Below, piece after piece: positions 1 through 7,862 of a DNA stretch of 64,000 bases; within the stretch, counting starts at the first letter, position 1, and the number at the start of each line of letters is the position of its first letter. Below the pieces are notes generated by a model, which saw only the letters and a program-made list of their open reading frames with translations, did no database searches and was not told the origin of the DNA. Origin of the DNA: Gorillibacterium massiliense (GTDB lineage Bacteria > Bacillota > Bacilli > Paenibacillales > NBRC-103111). The DNA is taken from contig NZ_CBQR020000141.1 in NCBI RefSeq assembly GCF_000455485.1, positions 1 to 64,000 on the forward strand. Direction: 5' to 3'. Both the position numbers and the translations under genes were made by a program.

Positions 1-607
1 GATGGATAAGAGTGGTCTCAAATAAGTGCCATTAAACCGAGCAGGAAGCGAAGGGCGGTGGATGAATACCTGCAAACATACCGTTATTTCTCTTCCCGCG
101 AGGGGGAGTTTTTGCAATACCTGTAAACTTACAGGTATTTCGAGCTCAAACTCTTCATTCATACCCTTGGGACAAAAATACCTGTACAATCACAGTTATT
201 TCTTCAAATGGGCCAATTTTGCTGATATTACCTGCATTTTCGCAGGTATTCGCCACATCTCGCTGTCCCAAGCCCGATGCAAGATCACGTCCACATGCAC
301 CGGCTAAGCTTGTGGTTATGACTTTGGCGGGATTCCGCGAATAGGACAACGTTTTTCTCGAATAGTCTAAATAAGTTGAACGAAAGAAAGGGATGAAGGG
401 AGCGGAGAACCCAGATTGTTCTGGAATAGCCACACATGCCGCTTGATCGTCAGGAGCGAATGTATCGGCGAAGCTGCCTGAACCCAATCATAATCAGATT
501 TTGCAGGGACGGAATCCTTACAGTCTTAAGTTCAACATATATAGAAGGATATTAACGTCGGGTGAAGCTCGGTTTATCGGTCAAGCCGCCAAAGGGGGCG
601 TTAACGG
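1..607. other. Intergenic region upstream of the molybdenum hydroxylase operon
   Basis: No convincing gene is seen. The open frames here (for example 155-487 minus) have no ribosome binding site or recognisable protein features. The left part holds the four-unit palindromic repeat array at 65-252. The rest (253-590) shows no repeat or strong promoter. The sequence TTACAG, about 16 bases, TATATA near 510-540 could be a weak promoter for the downstream operon, but this is not well supported. Confidence 0.6.
65..252. repeat. Array of four 26-nt imperfect palindromes (repeat family A)
   Basis: Four copies of a quasi-palindromic unit start at 65, 116, 177 and 227 (intervals 51, 61 and 50). Each begins AATACCTG (ATTACCTG in the last) and ends in GTTATTTC or GGTATTTC. 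Copy 2 (116-141) is nearly a perfect inverted repeat, ACCTGTAA facing TTACAGGT. The 24-35-nt stretches between units are unrelated to each other. A fifth, degraded inverted copy may lie near 18-43. Function is unknown; the geometry recalls the family B elements elsewhere in the window. Confidence 0.75.
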
Positions 608-2935
608 TTGAAGATCGTCGGAGAGGCAGTGCCAAGGCTGGAATCCCGGGATAAAGTGACCGGCTCCGCGCTGTATGCAAACGATATGGAATCTCCCCGT
701 TATCTGCACGGCTGGCTGGTGACCAGTCCATATGCCCATGCGAAGATTGTCTCCATCGATTGCTCCGGGGCTCTTGCCGTCAGCGGTGTGCAGGCGGTGG
801 TTACGGGGGCTGATTACCCCGTGCTAACCGGCCCGTTGCTGGCTGACCGGCCGATTCTGGCGATTGATCGGGTGCGCTATTACGGCGAACCGATCGCAGT
901 TGTGGTGGGGGATACAGAGCGGATCGCCAGATTGGCGGCAGAACGGATTCGCGCCGAGTTTGTTCCTCTTCCGGTCGTTCTATCCCCAACGCGTGCCTTG
1001 CAATCCGATGCACCGCTCTTGCATGAGGATTTGGAACATTACCAAAGGTTCAAGAATGTGCGTCCTGTTCCCCATACCAACATTGGCAATTATATAAAAA
1101 TCCGCAAAGGCGACATGCGCTTGGGTTGGGAGGCGAGCGAAGTCATCGCAGAGGGGATGTTCGCCTTCGACTCCTCCGACCACGCCGCCATGGAGCCGCG
1201 CTGCTCCATCGCGGAAGCAATGCCCGACGGGCGGATTGAGATTCAAACATCAACCCAGGATCCTTTTGGGATGAAGCGAGAGTTTGAGCGGTATTTCCAT
1301 GTGGGGGAATCGCAGATCGTCATCCATGTTCCCCTCGTCGGCGGGGGGTTTGGCGGGAAAGGCTCTACCCAACTGGAGTATATCGCCTATATCGCTTCAA
1401 AAGCATGCGGCGGCCGGCCGGTCAAAATCAACAATACCCGGGAAACGGACTTGATCAGCTCGCCCTGTCATATTGGGTTGGAGGCGAAAGTGAAGCTTGG
1501 CGCAACCTGTGACGGCAGGCTGATGGCGGCGGAAATTACCTATTTTTTTAACACGGGAGGCTATACAGATACAGGTGCAACCGTTACATTGGCGGGGGCA
1601 GTCGATTGTACGGGACCTTATCGGATCGACAATGTGCATTGCGATTCCTTGTGCGTTTATACGAACCACCCTTACGCAACGGCGTTCCGGGGCTTTGGAC
1701 ACTCGGAGGCGCTTTTTTGCACGGAACGGACGATGGATAAGCTAGCGCGGAAGCTGGGCATGGATCCGCTGGAGCTGCGGCTGCGCAATAGCATCAAGCC
1801 GGGAGATACATCCCCCACCCAAGCACCTCTCGACAGCAGCAATATTGGCGATTTGCCGCAATGCATCGGGAAGCTGAAGGGGATGATTTCGTGGAACGGC
1901 GGGGGAAGGGTGGCCGTAGGGGGAAACAAAATCCGGGCGACAGGCGTGGCCTGCATCTGGAAAAACTCCAGTTCTAGCATCGATGCCGGCAGCGGCGCCA
2001 TCATAACCTTTAACCACGACGGGACGATGAACCTCAGCGTCGGAGCCATCGAGATTGGGCAGGGTAACCGCACCGCTATGGCGCAAATCCTCGCCCAGCG
2101 CATGAATGTCCCGGTCAGCCAAGTTCATGTCAAGATAGAAGTGGACACTGGGATTACTCCCGAGCATTGGAAAACCGTAGCCAGCATCAGCACGATGATG
2201 GCCGGACGCGCCGTTTTGGATGCGGCGGAGGATGCCATTGCCGGCTTGAAACGCAATGCTTCTCTTGCATTGAATCGGTCCCCGGATGATCTGGTGGTTG
2301 GCTTCGGAAAGGTGTATGTCAAAACCGATCCGGCTATCCACTTGGAGGTTCGGCAGGTAGCTATCGGGTATACGTATCCGAACGGCAGCACGGTGGGCGA
2401 GGTCGTTATCGGCAGGGGAAGGTATTTGGCTCACGGTCTGTCCCATCTTGATCCGGAAACGGGAAAAGGCGTCACCGGCGAGCAGTGGACTCTCGGAGCC
2501 CAAGCCGTCGAAGTTGAATTCGACCTTCGGGACTGTACCTACCACATTTTGCGGGCGGCATCGGTTTTTGATGTGGGGAAAGTGATTAATGCCGGTACCG
2601 CTCGAGGACAAGTAATCGGCGGGATGAACATGGGACTCAGCTTCGCTTCCCGGGAAGCTTTTTTGTTCAACCGGGAGGGGGCCGTGCTGAATCCCCAGCT
2701 TCGCACCTATAAAATCACCCGTTTTGGAGAAACGCCGGACTATTTGGCCGGATTTGTGGAAACTCCGTTTCTGAAAGGTCCGTTTGGCGCGCGGGGAGTG
2801 GGGGAACATGGCGTCATCGGCATGCCAGCGGCGCTGGCCAATGCATTGTCGGTAGCAGCCGGAGTGGAGCTAGACGGGCTGCCTTTGACACCGGAGTTTA
2901 TCTGGCGGCGCAAAGGAGGTCGAGAACGGTCATGA
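608..2935 (+). CDS. Molybdenum hydroxylase large subunit (xanthine dehydrogenase / aldehyde oxidase family)
   Basis: This 775-residue protein is the molybdopterin-cytosine/guanine-dinucleotide-binding subunit of a xanthine dehydrogenase-type enzyme, which hydroxylates a purine or other N-heterocycle with water as oxygen donor. Visible family motifs are the glycine-rich GGGFGGKG (about residue 247), AFRGFGHSEA (about 360), GAIEIGQGN (about 478) and, near the C-terminus, GARGVGEHG with the catalytic glutamate. The start is a TTG at 608 preceded by AAGGGGG at 592-598. It overlaps the FAD subunit gene by four bases (ATGA). With the two following genes it forms a complete three-subunit hydroxylase. 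No XdhC-type maturation factor or purine transporter lies beside it, so the substrate cannot be fixed. Confidence 0.88.
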   Translation: MKIVGEAVPRLESRDKVTGSALYANDMESPRYLHGWLVTSPYAHAKIVSIDCSGALAVSGVQAVVTGADYPVLTGPLLADRPILAIDRVRYYGEPIAVVVGDTERIARLAAERIRAEFVPLPVVLSPTRALQSDAPLLHEDLEHYQRFKNVRPVPHTNIGNYIKIRKGDMRLGWEASEVIAEGMFAFDSSDHAAMEPRCSIAEAMPDGRIEIQTSTQDPFGMKREFERYFHVGESQIVIHVPLVGGGFGGKGSTQLEYIAYIASKACGGRPVKINNTRETDLISSPCHIGLEAKVKLGATCDGRLMAAEITYFFNTGGYTDTGATVTLAGAVDCTGPYRIDNVHCDSLCVYTNHPYATAFRGFGHSEALFCTERTMDKLARKLGMDPLELRLRNSIKPGDTSPTQAPLDSSNIGDLPQCIGKLKGMISWNGGGRVAVGGNKIRATGVACIWKNSSSSIDAGSGAIITFNHDGTMNLSVGAIEIGQGNRTAMAQILAQRMNVPVSQVHVKIEVDTGITPEHWKTVASISTMMAGRAVLDAAEDAIAGLKRNASLALNRSPDDLVVGFGKVYVKTDPAIHLEVRQVAIGYTYPNGSTVGEVVIGRGRYLAHGLSHLDPETGKGVTGEQWTLGAQAVEVEFDLRDCTYHILRAASVFDVGKVINAGTARGQVIGGMNMGLSFASREAFLFNREGAVLNPQLRTYKITRFGETPDYLAGFVETPFLKGPFGARGVGEHGVIGMPAALANALSVAAGVELDGLPLTPEFIWRRKGGRERS

Positions 2936-3777
2936 TTTCCTTTGATTTTGCCTACTTCAAGCCAGGTACGGTGGAGGAAGCGGTGCGCCTTTTTGGGCGG
3001 GAGGAGGGAAAAGGGAACAAGCCGCTTTATTATTCCGGAGGCACGGAAATCATCTCGGCGGCCCGTTTGAACCAGGTGCGGCCCGGGGCGGTTATCGATA
3101 TAAAGGGGATACCCGAATGCCAGGGGATGCATATTCGCGAAGGGGATGGGCAACTGGTCATTGGGGCAGCGGTCCCCCTTACGGCGGTGGCGGAATCGCC
3201 TTTCTTCCCGTTGCTCGGCGACACAGCTCGGAGGGTGGCGGATCATACGAACCGCAACAAAATTACTATCGGCGGCAATTTGTGCGGGCAATTTTTTTAC
3301 CGGGAAGCACTGCTGCCTTTTTTGTTGACGGATAGCCAGGTTGTTTTGGCCGGTCCGGGTGGATACCGCACGGTTCCCGTTCAGCTCGCTTTCAATGGGG
3401 GGACGCGGCTTGCGAGAGGGGAACTGCTGGTGCAAATCATCAGCGACTGCCGGTATTTTCATTTGCCGTACGTGACGGTAAAGAAGACGAAAATGGAAGA
3501 GATCGATTACCCGCTGGTGCGCGTCGTTGCTTTGAAAACGGAAACCGGCATCCGTGCGGCATTTAGCGGCGTCAGTGCGGTTCCTTTTCGTTCCTTGCGG
3601 GTGGAAAAGGTATTGAATGATAGAACGCTGCCCTTGGAGCAGAGAATCGAGCGGGTGATCTTGTCGTGGCCTGTGCCGATTCTGGACGATGTGCTAGGCT
3701 CGGCGGCGTACCGCACGTTTGTGTTGCGGAACACGCTATGGGACGTGATGAACGCACTGGAAGGGGGGAGCGCGTGA
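2932..3777 (+). CDS. FAD-binding subunit of the molybdenum hydroxylase
   Basis: The 281-residue product is the medium, FAD-binding subunit (CoxM/XdhB family) that passes electrons from the Fe-S subunit to NAD or another acceptor. The N-terminal FAD-binding fold shows YYSGGTEI (about residues 32-39) and the family signature TIGGNLCGQ (about 112-120). The C-terminal third matches the CO-dehydrogenase flavoprotein C-terminal domain. The ATG overlaps the stop of the large-subunit gene, and AAAGGAGGT lies 11 bases upstream, so translational coupling is likely. Length is normal for the family. Confidence 0.87.
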   Translation: MISFDFAYFKPGTVEEAVRLFGREEGKGNKPLYYSGGTEIISAARLNQVRPGAVIDIKGIPECQGMHIREGDGQLVIGAAVPLTAVAESPFFPLLGDTARRVADHTNRNKITIGGNLCGQFFYREALLPFLLTDSQVVLAGPGGYRTVPVQLAFNGGTRLARGELLVQIISDCRYFHLPYVTVKKTKMEEIDYPLVRVVALKTETGIRAAFSGVSAVPFRSLRVEKVLNDRTLPLEQRIERVILSWPVPILDDVLGSAAYRTFVLRNTLWDVMNALEGGSA

Positions 3778-3780
3778 AGC

Positions 3781-4266
3781 ATGGAGATTCGCGGGATAAC
3801 GAGAGATGAGATTGAGCTGAACGTGAACGGAACGCGGCGTCCTGCCGTTGTCTGTTCATCGGATACGCTGCTGCGGGTTTTGCGGGAGCAGTTAGGGCTT
3901 ACGGGAGCTAAAATCGGCTGTGAAAACGGTGATTGCGGGGCATGTACCGTCATTGTCGACGGAGTGCCGATCAAATCGTGCCTGATGCTGGCCGTCGAAG
4001 CTCAAGGCTCTACCATCACGACCATCGAAGGATTGCGGGACGCCCCCATTCAACAAGCGTTCATCGAAACGTTCGCTTTTCAATGCGGCTATTGTACCCC
4101 GGGGTTTATCATGCTATCTCATGCTTTGATCAACCGCTACCCCGATGCAGACGAAAAAGTCATCCAGGAGTGGCTGCAATCCAACATTTGCCGGTGCACC
4201 AGCTATGAAGAAATTGGCGCAGCGGTCCGATCGGTGATGGGCAAGGGTGGCGGCAAAAGTGGCTAA
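3781..4266 (+). CDS. 2Fe-2S subunit of the molybdenum hydroxylase
   Basis: This 161-residue protein is the small iron-sulfur subunit (CoxS/XdhC-type Fe-S). The N-terminal plant-ferredoxin-like cluster site is visible as GCENGDCGAC followed by a later C (about residues 47-67). The C-terminal all-helical cluster domain shows CGYCTPG (about 101) and CRCTSYEEI (about 137). It starts three bases after the FAD subunit stop and is the last gene of the operon; two terminator hairpins follow. It relays electrons between the molybdenum site and FAD. Confidence 0.9.
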   Translation: MEIRGITRDEIELNVNGTRRPAVVCSSDTLLRVLREQLGLTGAKIGCENGDCGACTVIVDGVPIKSCLMLAVEAQGSTITTIEGLRDAPIQQAFIETFAFQCGYCTPGFIMLSHALINRYPDADEKVIQEWLQSNICRCTSYEEIGAAVRSVMGKGGGKSG

Positions 4267-4304
4267 TTGGAAACGCCGGTTTGGGCTGAACTTGTTAATG
4301 GAAA

Positions 4305-4349
4305 AAGCGGCAGACAGGGACGAAAGGTCCTGAACTGCTGTTTTTTTTG
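4305..4349 (+). terminator. Terminator after the molybdenum hydroxylase operon
   Basis: An imperfect hairpin (AGGGAC, GAAA loop, GGTCCT, with flanking AGCGGCAG/CTGCT pairing) is followed by eight T residues. Confidence 0.6.
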
Positions 4350-4368
4350 TAATTGAAAAATGCAGCTC

Positions 4369-4403
4369 AAATGCCGTTCTCATTAGGGAGAGGGCATTTT
4401 TTT
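4369..4403 (+). terminator. Second terminator hairpin
   Basis: AAATGCC at 4369-4375 pairs with GGCATTT at 4393-4399 and runs into seven T residues. It backs up the preceding terminator and isolates the sigma-factor operon. Confidence 0.55.
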
Positions 4404-4536
4404 CGTTTTCATCTATTGGATTATCTCATTCATGCAACCGAAACGCGTCAAGCCGCATCTATAGGGCAGGAGAGGGGGAGCGGGTCTGGAGCTTTTATCG
4501 AGATTAAGTCACGGAGAAGAGGCTGCGCTGCGGGAA

Positions 4537-5031
4537 GTGATGGCGCAGTACGGCGATTATTTGCTGCGCACCGCTTATCTCCTGCTCAAGGATCGGCAAT
4601 CGGCCGAGGAGGCGGTTCAAGACGCTTTTGTAGCGGCTTACCGCCATATTGACCAGTTGAACGACGCTGCAAAATTGAAAAGCTGGCTTACGGCCATCAC
4701 CGTCAACCGCTGCCGCATGAGGATGCGCACTTGGAGCTGGCGGCATCTTATCCCCTTTGATGTTCTTTCCCGATCCGTGTCAGAGGGCAGCGAGGAAGAG
4801 CCGGAGGAGATTGTACTGCGGAAAATAGCCGGCAAAAGATTAAGCGATGCCATCCACAAGTTGGATTATCCTTATCGGGAAGCCATTGCTTTATATTATT
4901 TCAATGAATGGAGTGTCCAGGAAATCGCGGACCATCTCCATATGAATCCTAACACGGTAAAAGCGAGATTGGCGCGGGGAAGACAGCGTCTGCGGCGTAT
5001 CTATGAAGAGGAGGGGAAGGGCGATGAGTGA
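4537..5031 (+). CDS. ECF-type RNA polymerase sigma factor
   Basis: A sigma-70 family, extracytoplasmic-function-type factor of 164 residues from the GTG used here. Region 2 is seen as YLLRTAYLLLKDRQSAEEAVQD with W65 and the NRCRM segment. Region 4 is seen as LDYPYREAIALYYF...VQEIADHLHMNPNTVKARLARGRQRL. The homologous frame continues upstream of 4537 without a stop (residues LELLSRLSHGEEAALRE), and the only good ribosome binding site (GGAGAGGGGGAG, 4469-4480) lies five bases before a CTG at 4486. A CTG start at 4486 is therefore a real alternative, giving 181 residues. The gene overlaps the next one by eight bases, consistent with a sigma/regulator operon. Confidence 0.85.
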   Translation: MMAQYGDYLLRTAYLLLKDRQSAEEAVQDAFVAAYRHIDQLNDAAKLKSWLTAITVNRCRMRMRTWSWRHLIPFDVLSRSVSEGSEEEPEEIVLRKIAGKRLSDAIHKLDYPYREAIALYYFNEWSVQEIADHLHMNPNTVKARLARGRQRLRRIYEEEGKGDE

Positions 5032-5371
5032 GGAGCGAATGGAGGGGAAGAAACAGCTGGAACAGGAGTTGGCGGGGCTGCACTTTGCGTCGGAGGATGC
5101 CGTTATCGGCAGGTCTCATCCGGTGACCCGCAAGGAGCGGCTGCTCGCCTTATGGAACAAGGAACTGGAATTGCCGGCGGTACCCGTTGCGATAGCCGGT
5201 TTGCTAGTTGCCGCATTTCTCTTCATCCCCTTTACCAGCGGTTCAACGTCCTCCGTAACGCCGGAAAAGCTGGCTGCGGAGAGGCAGTGGGTGCAGGTGG
5301 CCGGCAATATTTACTGGCAGGACGTTTATGAAAGGATGGTGAACCGTTATGCGCATCCGGATCAAGGTTAA
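5024..5371 (+). CDS. Small single-TM protein, possible anti-sigma partner
   Basis: The 115-residue product has a charged N-terminal half, one hydrophobic segment (VPVAIAGLLVAAFLFIPF, about residues 50-67) and a short extracytoplasmic tail containing a conserved-looking WVQVAGNIYWQDVYERM. The start at 5024 overlaps the sigma-factor stop (ATGAGTGA) and has GAGGAGGGG just upstream. Position and topology suggest a membrane anti-sigma factor or co-regulator, but no zinc-binding anti-sigma motif (HxxxCxxC) is present, so the role is inferred only from context. Confidence 0.6.
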   Translation: MSEERMEGKKQLEQELAGLHFASEDAVIGRSHPVTRKERLLALWNKELELPAVPVAIAGLLVAAFLFIPFTSGSTSSVTPEKLAAERQWVQVAGNIYWQDVYERMVNRYAHPDQG

Positions 5372-7682
5372 GCATTTGGTGCTGCTTGTTGCCATCGTGC
5401 TTGTTGCGGTGCCTTTGCTTCGGTTGGCCATTTATCCGGGAAATAAGGCGTTAGGCGGAATCGGAACGGTTTTGTCGCAACACGGTTCATCGGACAAAGA
5501 GGCATTGATCCGGGAGATGATCGATTCCCCTGTGGCCAAGCGATGGAAATTAATCCGTAAAAATGTGATTCTACCCGGTATGGATTCGCTGAAGCAAGGC
5601 GGTGCTTTTAATGTTTATGTAGGCTCGTCCTCTTCCCAAAGTTCGCAGGGCACTTCAGAGAATGGGGGTCCGGCGTTTACAACCGGGCAAAAGATCCCCC
5701 TTCTGGATGATTATGTACGCAATGCTCCTGTCGATGACGATTATGTGCGGGCTGTCCGCCAGTTGTCCGTTTGCTACCTGCTTCAAGGGCATATCGATTT
5801 GGCGCTGGATGCTCTGGAAACGGGCAGAGAAAGAATGGAGGGGAGGTCGCAGAGCTATCTTTTGACTCTAGTCGATTTGGATCGGGCGAGCCTTTACGTG
5901 CAAGCCGGGCGGATCGGGGAAGCGGAGAAGCTGGCGGATGAGCTCGGAGATGCAAAAGCGTCCGGGGATAACGAAACGCAGCTTCTCGCATTGCGAATTC
6001 AACTGCTTCTGAACAAAGGGGAGTGGAAGCAAGCCAAAGAGCGGTTGGAAGAGGCTTATGGAGCGAGGACTGAACGGTCGGATGCTTCGATGCCGATGGG
6101 TTCTTCAGACAGCGAGTCTTCAAAGGATGCCAAGTCTGCGCCGGCCCCTTCGGCCAGCCGGGAAGGCCCTGAGTTTCAGGGATATTCCTCCCTTATTCGT
6201 ATGATCGGTAAGGCTCAGTCGAGCGGTGCAAAAGAGGCTGCCGTCTATTCCGGTACTGTCAAACGCAGTGACGGCGAGTCGGTAGCCGGTGCAGGCGTGT
6301 TTCTGCGGCTGGCGGCGGACGTTAACCACAGCGTGATTTCGAGTGAACCGTACCAGACGACGACGGATGCCGACGGCCGGTTTTCTTTTATCGGCGTGGC
6401 GCCAGGGAGCTATCAGTTGTACCTGGGACTTACTTTCGACCAGATCAGCGGATGGGTGTGGCCGGTGGATACGGACGAATGGATCGAAGTGAAAGCCGGA
6501 GACCGATTGGAGCAAACGGTTGTTTTCCAGCCGCTCATTCAATTGGACTCGCCGGTGAATCTTCAGAAAGTCACCGAACCGGTGATCGATTTTACCTGGG
6601 AGCCCGTGAAGGGAGCCGATTATTACGCGTTGGAGCTTGGAATCCAAATTGAAGGCGGCTGGATCGGATCTCCCGCTTTTTCTCATATCCGGGATACCCA
6701 TTTGCAGGTGAAAGCGGAGGAGCTATACGATATTAAATTCGGCTACTCTGCTTCTTCCACTGAGCCGAATAAAGATCATGCATGGCCGGATATCGATTCG
6801 AATTCTTTGTTGGGCTTCAGTAATCCGGATAACCGGTTCTACTGGTCCGTCAAAGCCTATGACGCGGACGGCCATCTGCTGTCTAAAAGCGAAGGATATC
6901 GATTGAAGGAGGCGGAGGCCGGCAATTTGCCGCAGTTTTATTTGCGGCAGCGGACGATGACCGAGGCGGATCAACTGGTGAAGAAGCGGCGCTACGAGGA
7001 AGCCTTGGCAGCGTACAAATCGGCATATGCCGCCGATCCTGGAGATGCGCACAGCTTGAATATGATTCTCCGGCTGCTGGAGTCCCGGAATTCGTTCAGC
7101 GATGCCAAAACGGGAGAAGAGGACCGGCTCCATTACTTGGAATTGCTGACGGAGCTGCGTCCTACCCCAGAGAATTTGGCTAATCTCGCCAGTACCTATT
7201 ACGAAAAAAGAGATTGGCCCATCTTTAATCGCAGCTACGGGCAATATCTCAAGATTCGGCAAATTGACGATAACGGGTATATGGATGCGATCGGCGCACA
7301 GGGTTATTTCAAGCAGAACAAGCTGCCGGAAGCGGAGGCGCAGTTTGCACGATCATTGGCGGCAGATAGAAGCCACCGGTTCATTGGGGCGTATATCGCA
7401 CTTGCTCTTCGTACTGATCTTACCTTCGACAGGGCTTTGAAGCTTGCGGAGCAGTATCCGGACTACAGTTGGTCGATTGATAACGTGAACCCGCACAAGT
7501 GGCCGGAGATGCTGAAAGCCATGCGCCAAGAAGCCGGGGACGACAAGGCCTACATGACCGAGTTGGCCAACCGGATGGATGGCTTCCTCTCCGACAAGCC
7601 AGAAACCATCCGGGATTGGCAAGCGCCAAGAGGCCGCAGTGCCATGAAGGATTTTCTGGAGAAGCTGCTTGAAGTCAAATGA
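5349..7682 (+). CDS. Large membrane-anchored TPR protein with an Ig-like/carboxypeptidase-regulatory domain
   Basis: This 777-residue protein has an N-terminal membrane anchor (about residues 8-28) and an otherwise extracytoplasmic or peripheral body. TPR-like helices occur at about residues 130-235. A carboxypeptidase regulatory-like beta-sandwich follows (about 300-370: YSGTVKRSDGESVAGAGVFLR, TTDADGRFSFIGVAPGSYQLYL). A fibronectin-like region (about 395-520) precedes a second TPR set (about 540-690). The ATG overlaps the preceding gene by 23 bases, so it belongs to the sigma operon. It may be the envelope sensor or an effector of that sigma factor; no enzyme motif was recognised. Confidence 0.7.
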   Translation: MRIRIKVKHLVLLVAIVLVAVPLLRLAIYPGNKALGGIGTVLSQHGSSDKEALIREMIDSPVAKRWKLIRKNVILPGMDSLKQGGAFNVYVGSSSSQSSQGTSENGGPAFTTGQKIPLLDDYVRNAPVDDDYVRAVRQLSVCYLLQGHIDLALDALETGRERMEGRSQSYLLTLVDLDRASLYVQAGRIGEAEKLADELGDAKASGDNETQLLALRIQLLLNKGEWKQAKERLEEAYGARTERSDASMPMGSSDSESSKDAKSAPAPSASREGPEFQGYSSLIRMIGKAQSSGAKEAAVYSGTVKRSDGESVAGAGVFLRLAADVNHSVISSEPYQTTTDADGRFSFIGVAPGSYQLYLGLTFDQISGWVWPVDTDEWIEVKAGDRLEQTVVFQPLIQLDSPVNLQKVTEPVIDFTWEPVKGADYYALELGIQIEGGWIGSPAFSHIRDTHLQVKAEELYDIKFGYSASSTEPNKDHAWPDIDSNSLLGFSNPDNRFYWSVKAYDADGHLLSKSEGYRLKEAEAGNLPQFYLRQRTMTEADQLVKKRRYEEALAAYKSAYAADPGDAHSLNMILRLLESRNSFSDAKTGEEDRLHYLELLTELRPTPENLANLASTYYEKRDWPIFNRSYGQYLKIRQIDDNGYMDAIGAQGYFKQNKLPEAEAQFARSLAADRSHRFIGAYIALALRTDLTFDRALKLAEQYPDYSWSIDNVNPHKWPEMLKAMRQEAGDDKAYMTELANRMDGFLSDKPETIRDWQAPRGRSAMKDFLEKLLEVK

Positions 7683-7701
7683 TAGCGAGAATTGGCAGAT
7701 A

Positions 7702-7730
7702 AGGGGCGTCCGTGGTGACGCCTCTTTTTT
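7702..7730 (+). terminator. Terminator of the sigma-factor operon
   Basis: AGGGGCGTC and GACGCCTCT form a stem around CGTGGT and are followed by a T6 run. Confidence 0.75.
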
Positions 7731-7783
7731 GCTGTCCGCTAAAACACTACAAAAAATTACTGGCGACTGTAAATTAATAAAGA

Positions 7784-7797
7784 TGAAAGCGCTTAAT
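7784..7797 (+). promoter_or_regulatory. Possible cre (CcpA) site upstream of the chemoreceptor gene
   Basis: TGAAAGCGCTTAAT matches the symmetric cre consensus TGWAANCGNTNWCA at 12 of 14 positions; the last two differ. It lies 66 bases before the ATG of the chemoreceptor gene. Sites of this quality occur by chance, so the assignment is tentative. Confidence 0.3.
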
Positions 7798-7862
7798 ATA
7801 GTGAAAGATTGCCGTAAAATGGGGATGATTCATCCAATACGAGAGATTAGGGGTCTTGTGCA

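Noticed and set aside
155..487. 110-residue minus-strand open frame near the window start
   Set aside because: It overlaps the palindromic repeats, has no ribosome binding site and its translation has no recognisable features.
1742..2809. 355-residue open frame antisense to the molybdenum hydroxylase gene
   Set aside because: It is a shadow of a GC-rich coding frame; the plus-strand protein has all family motifs.
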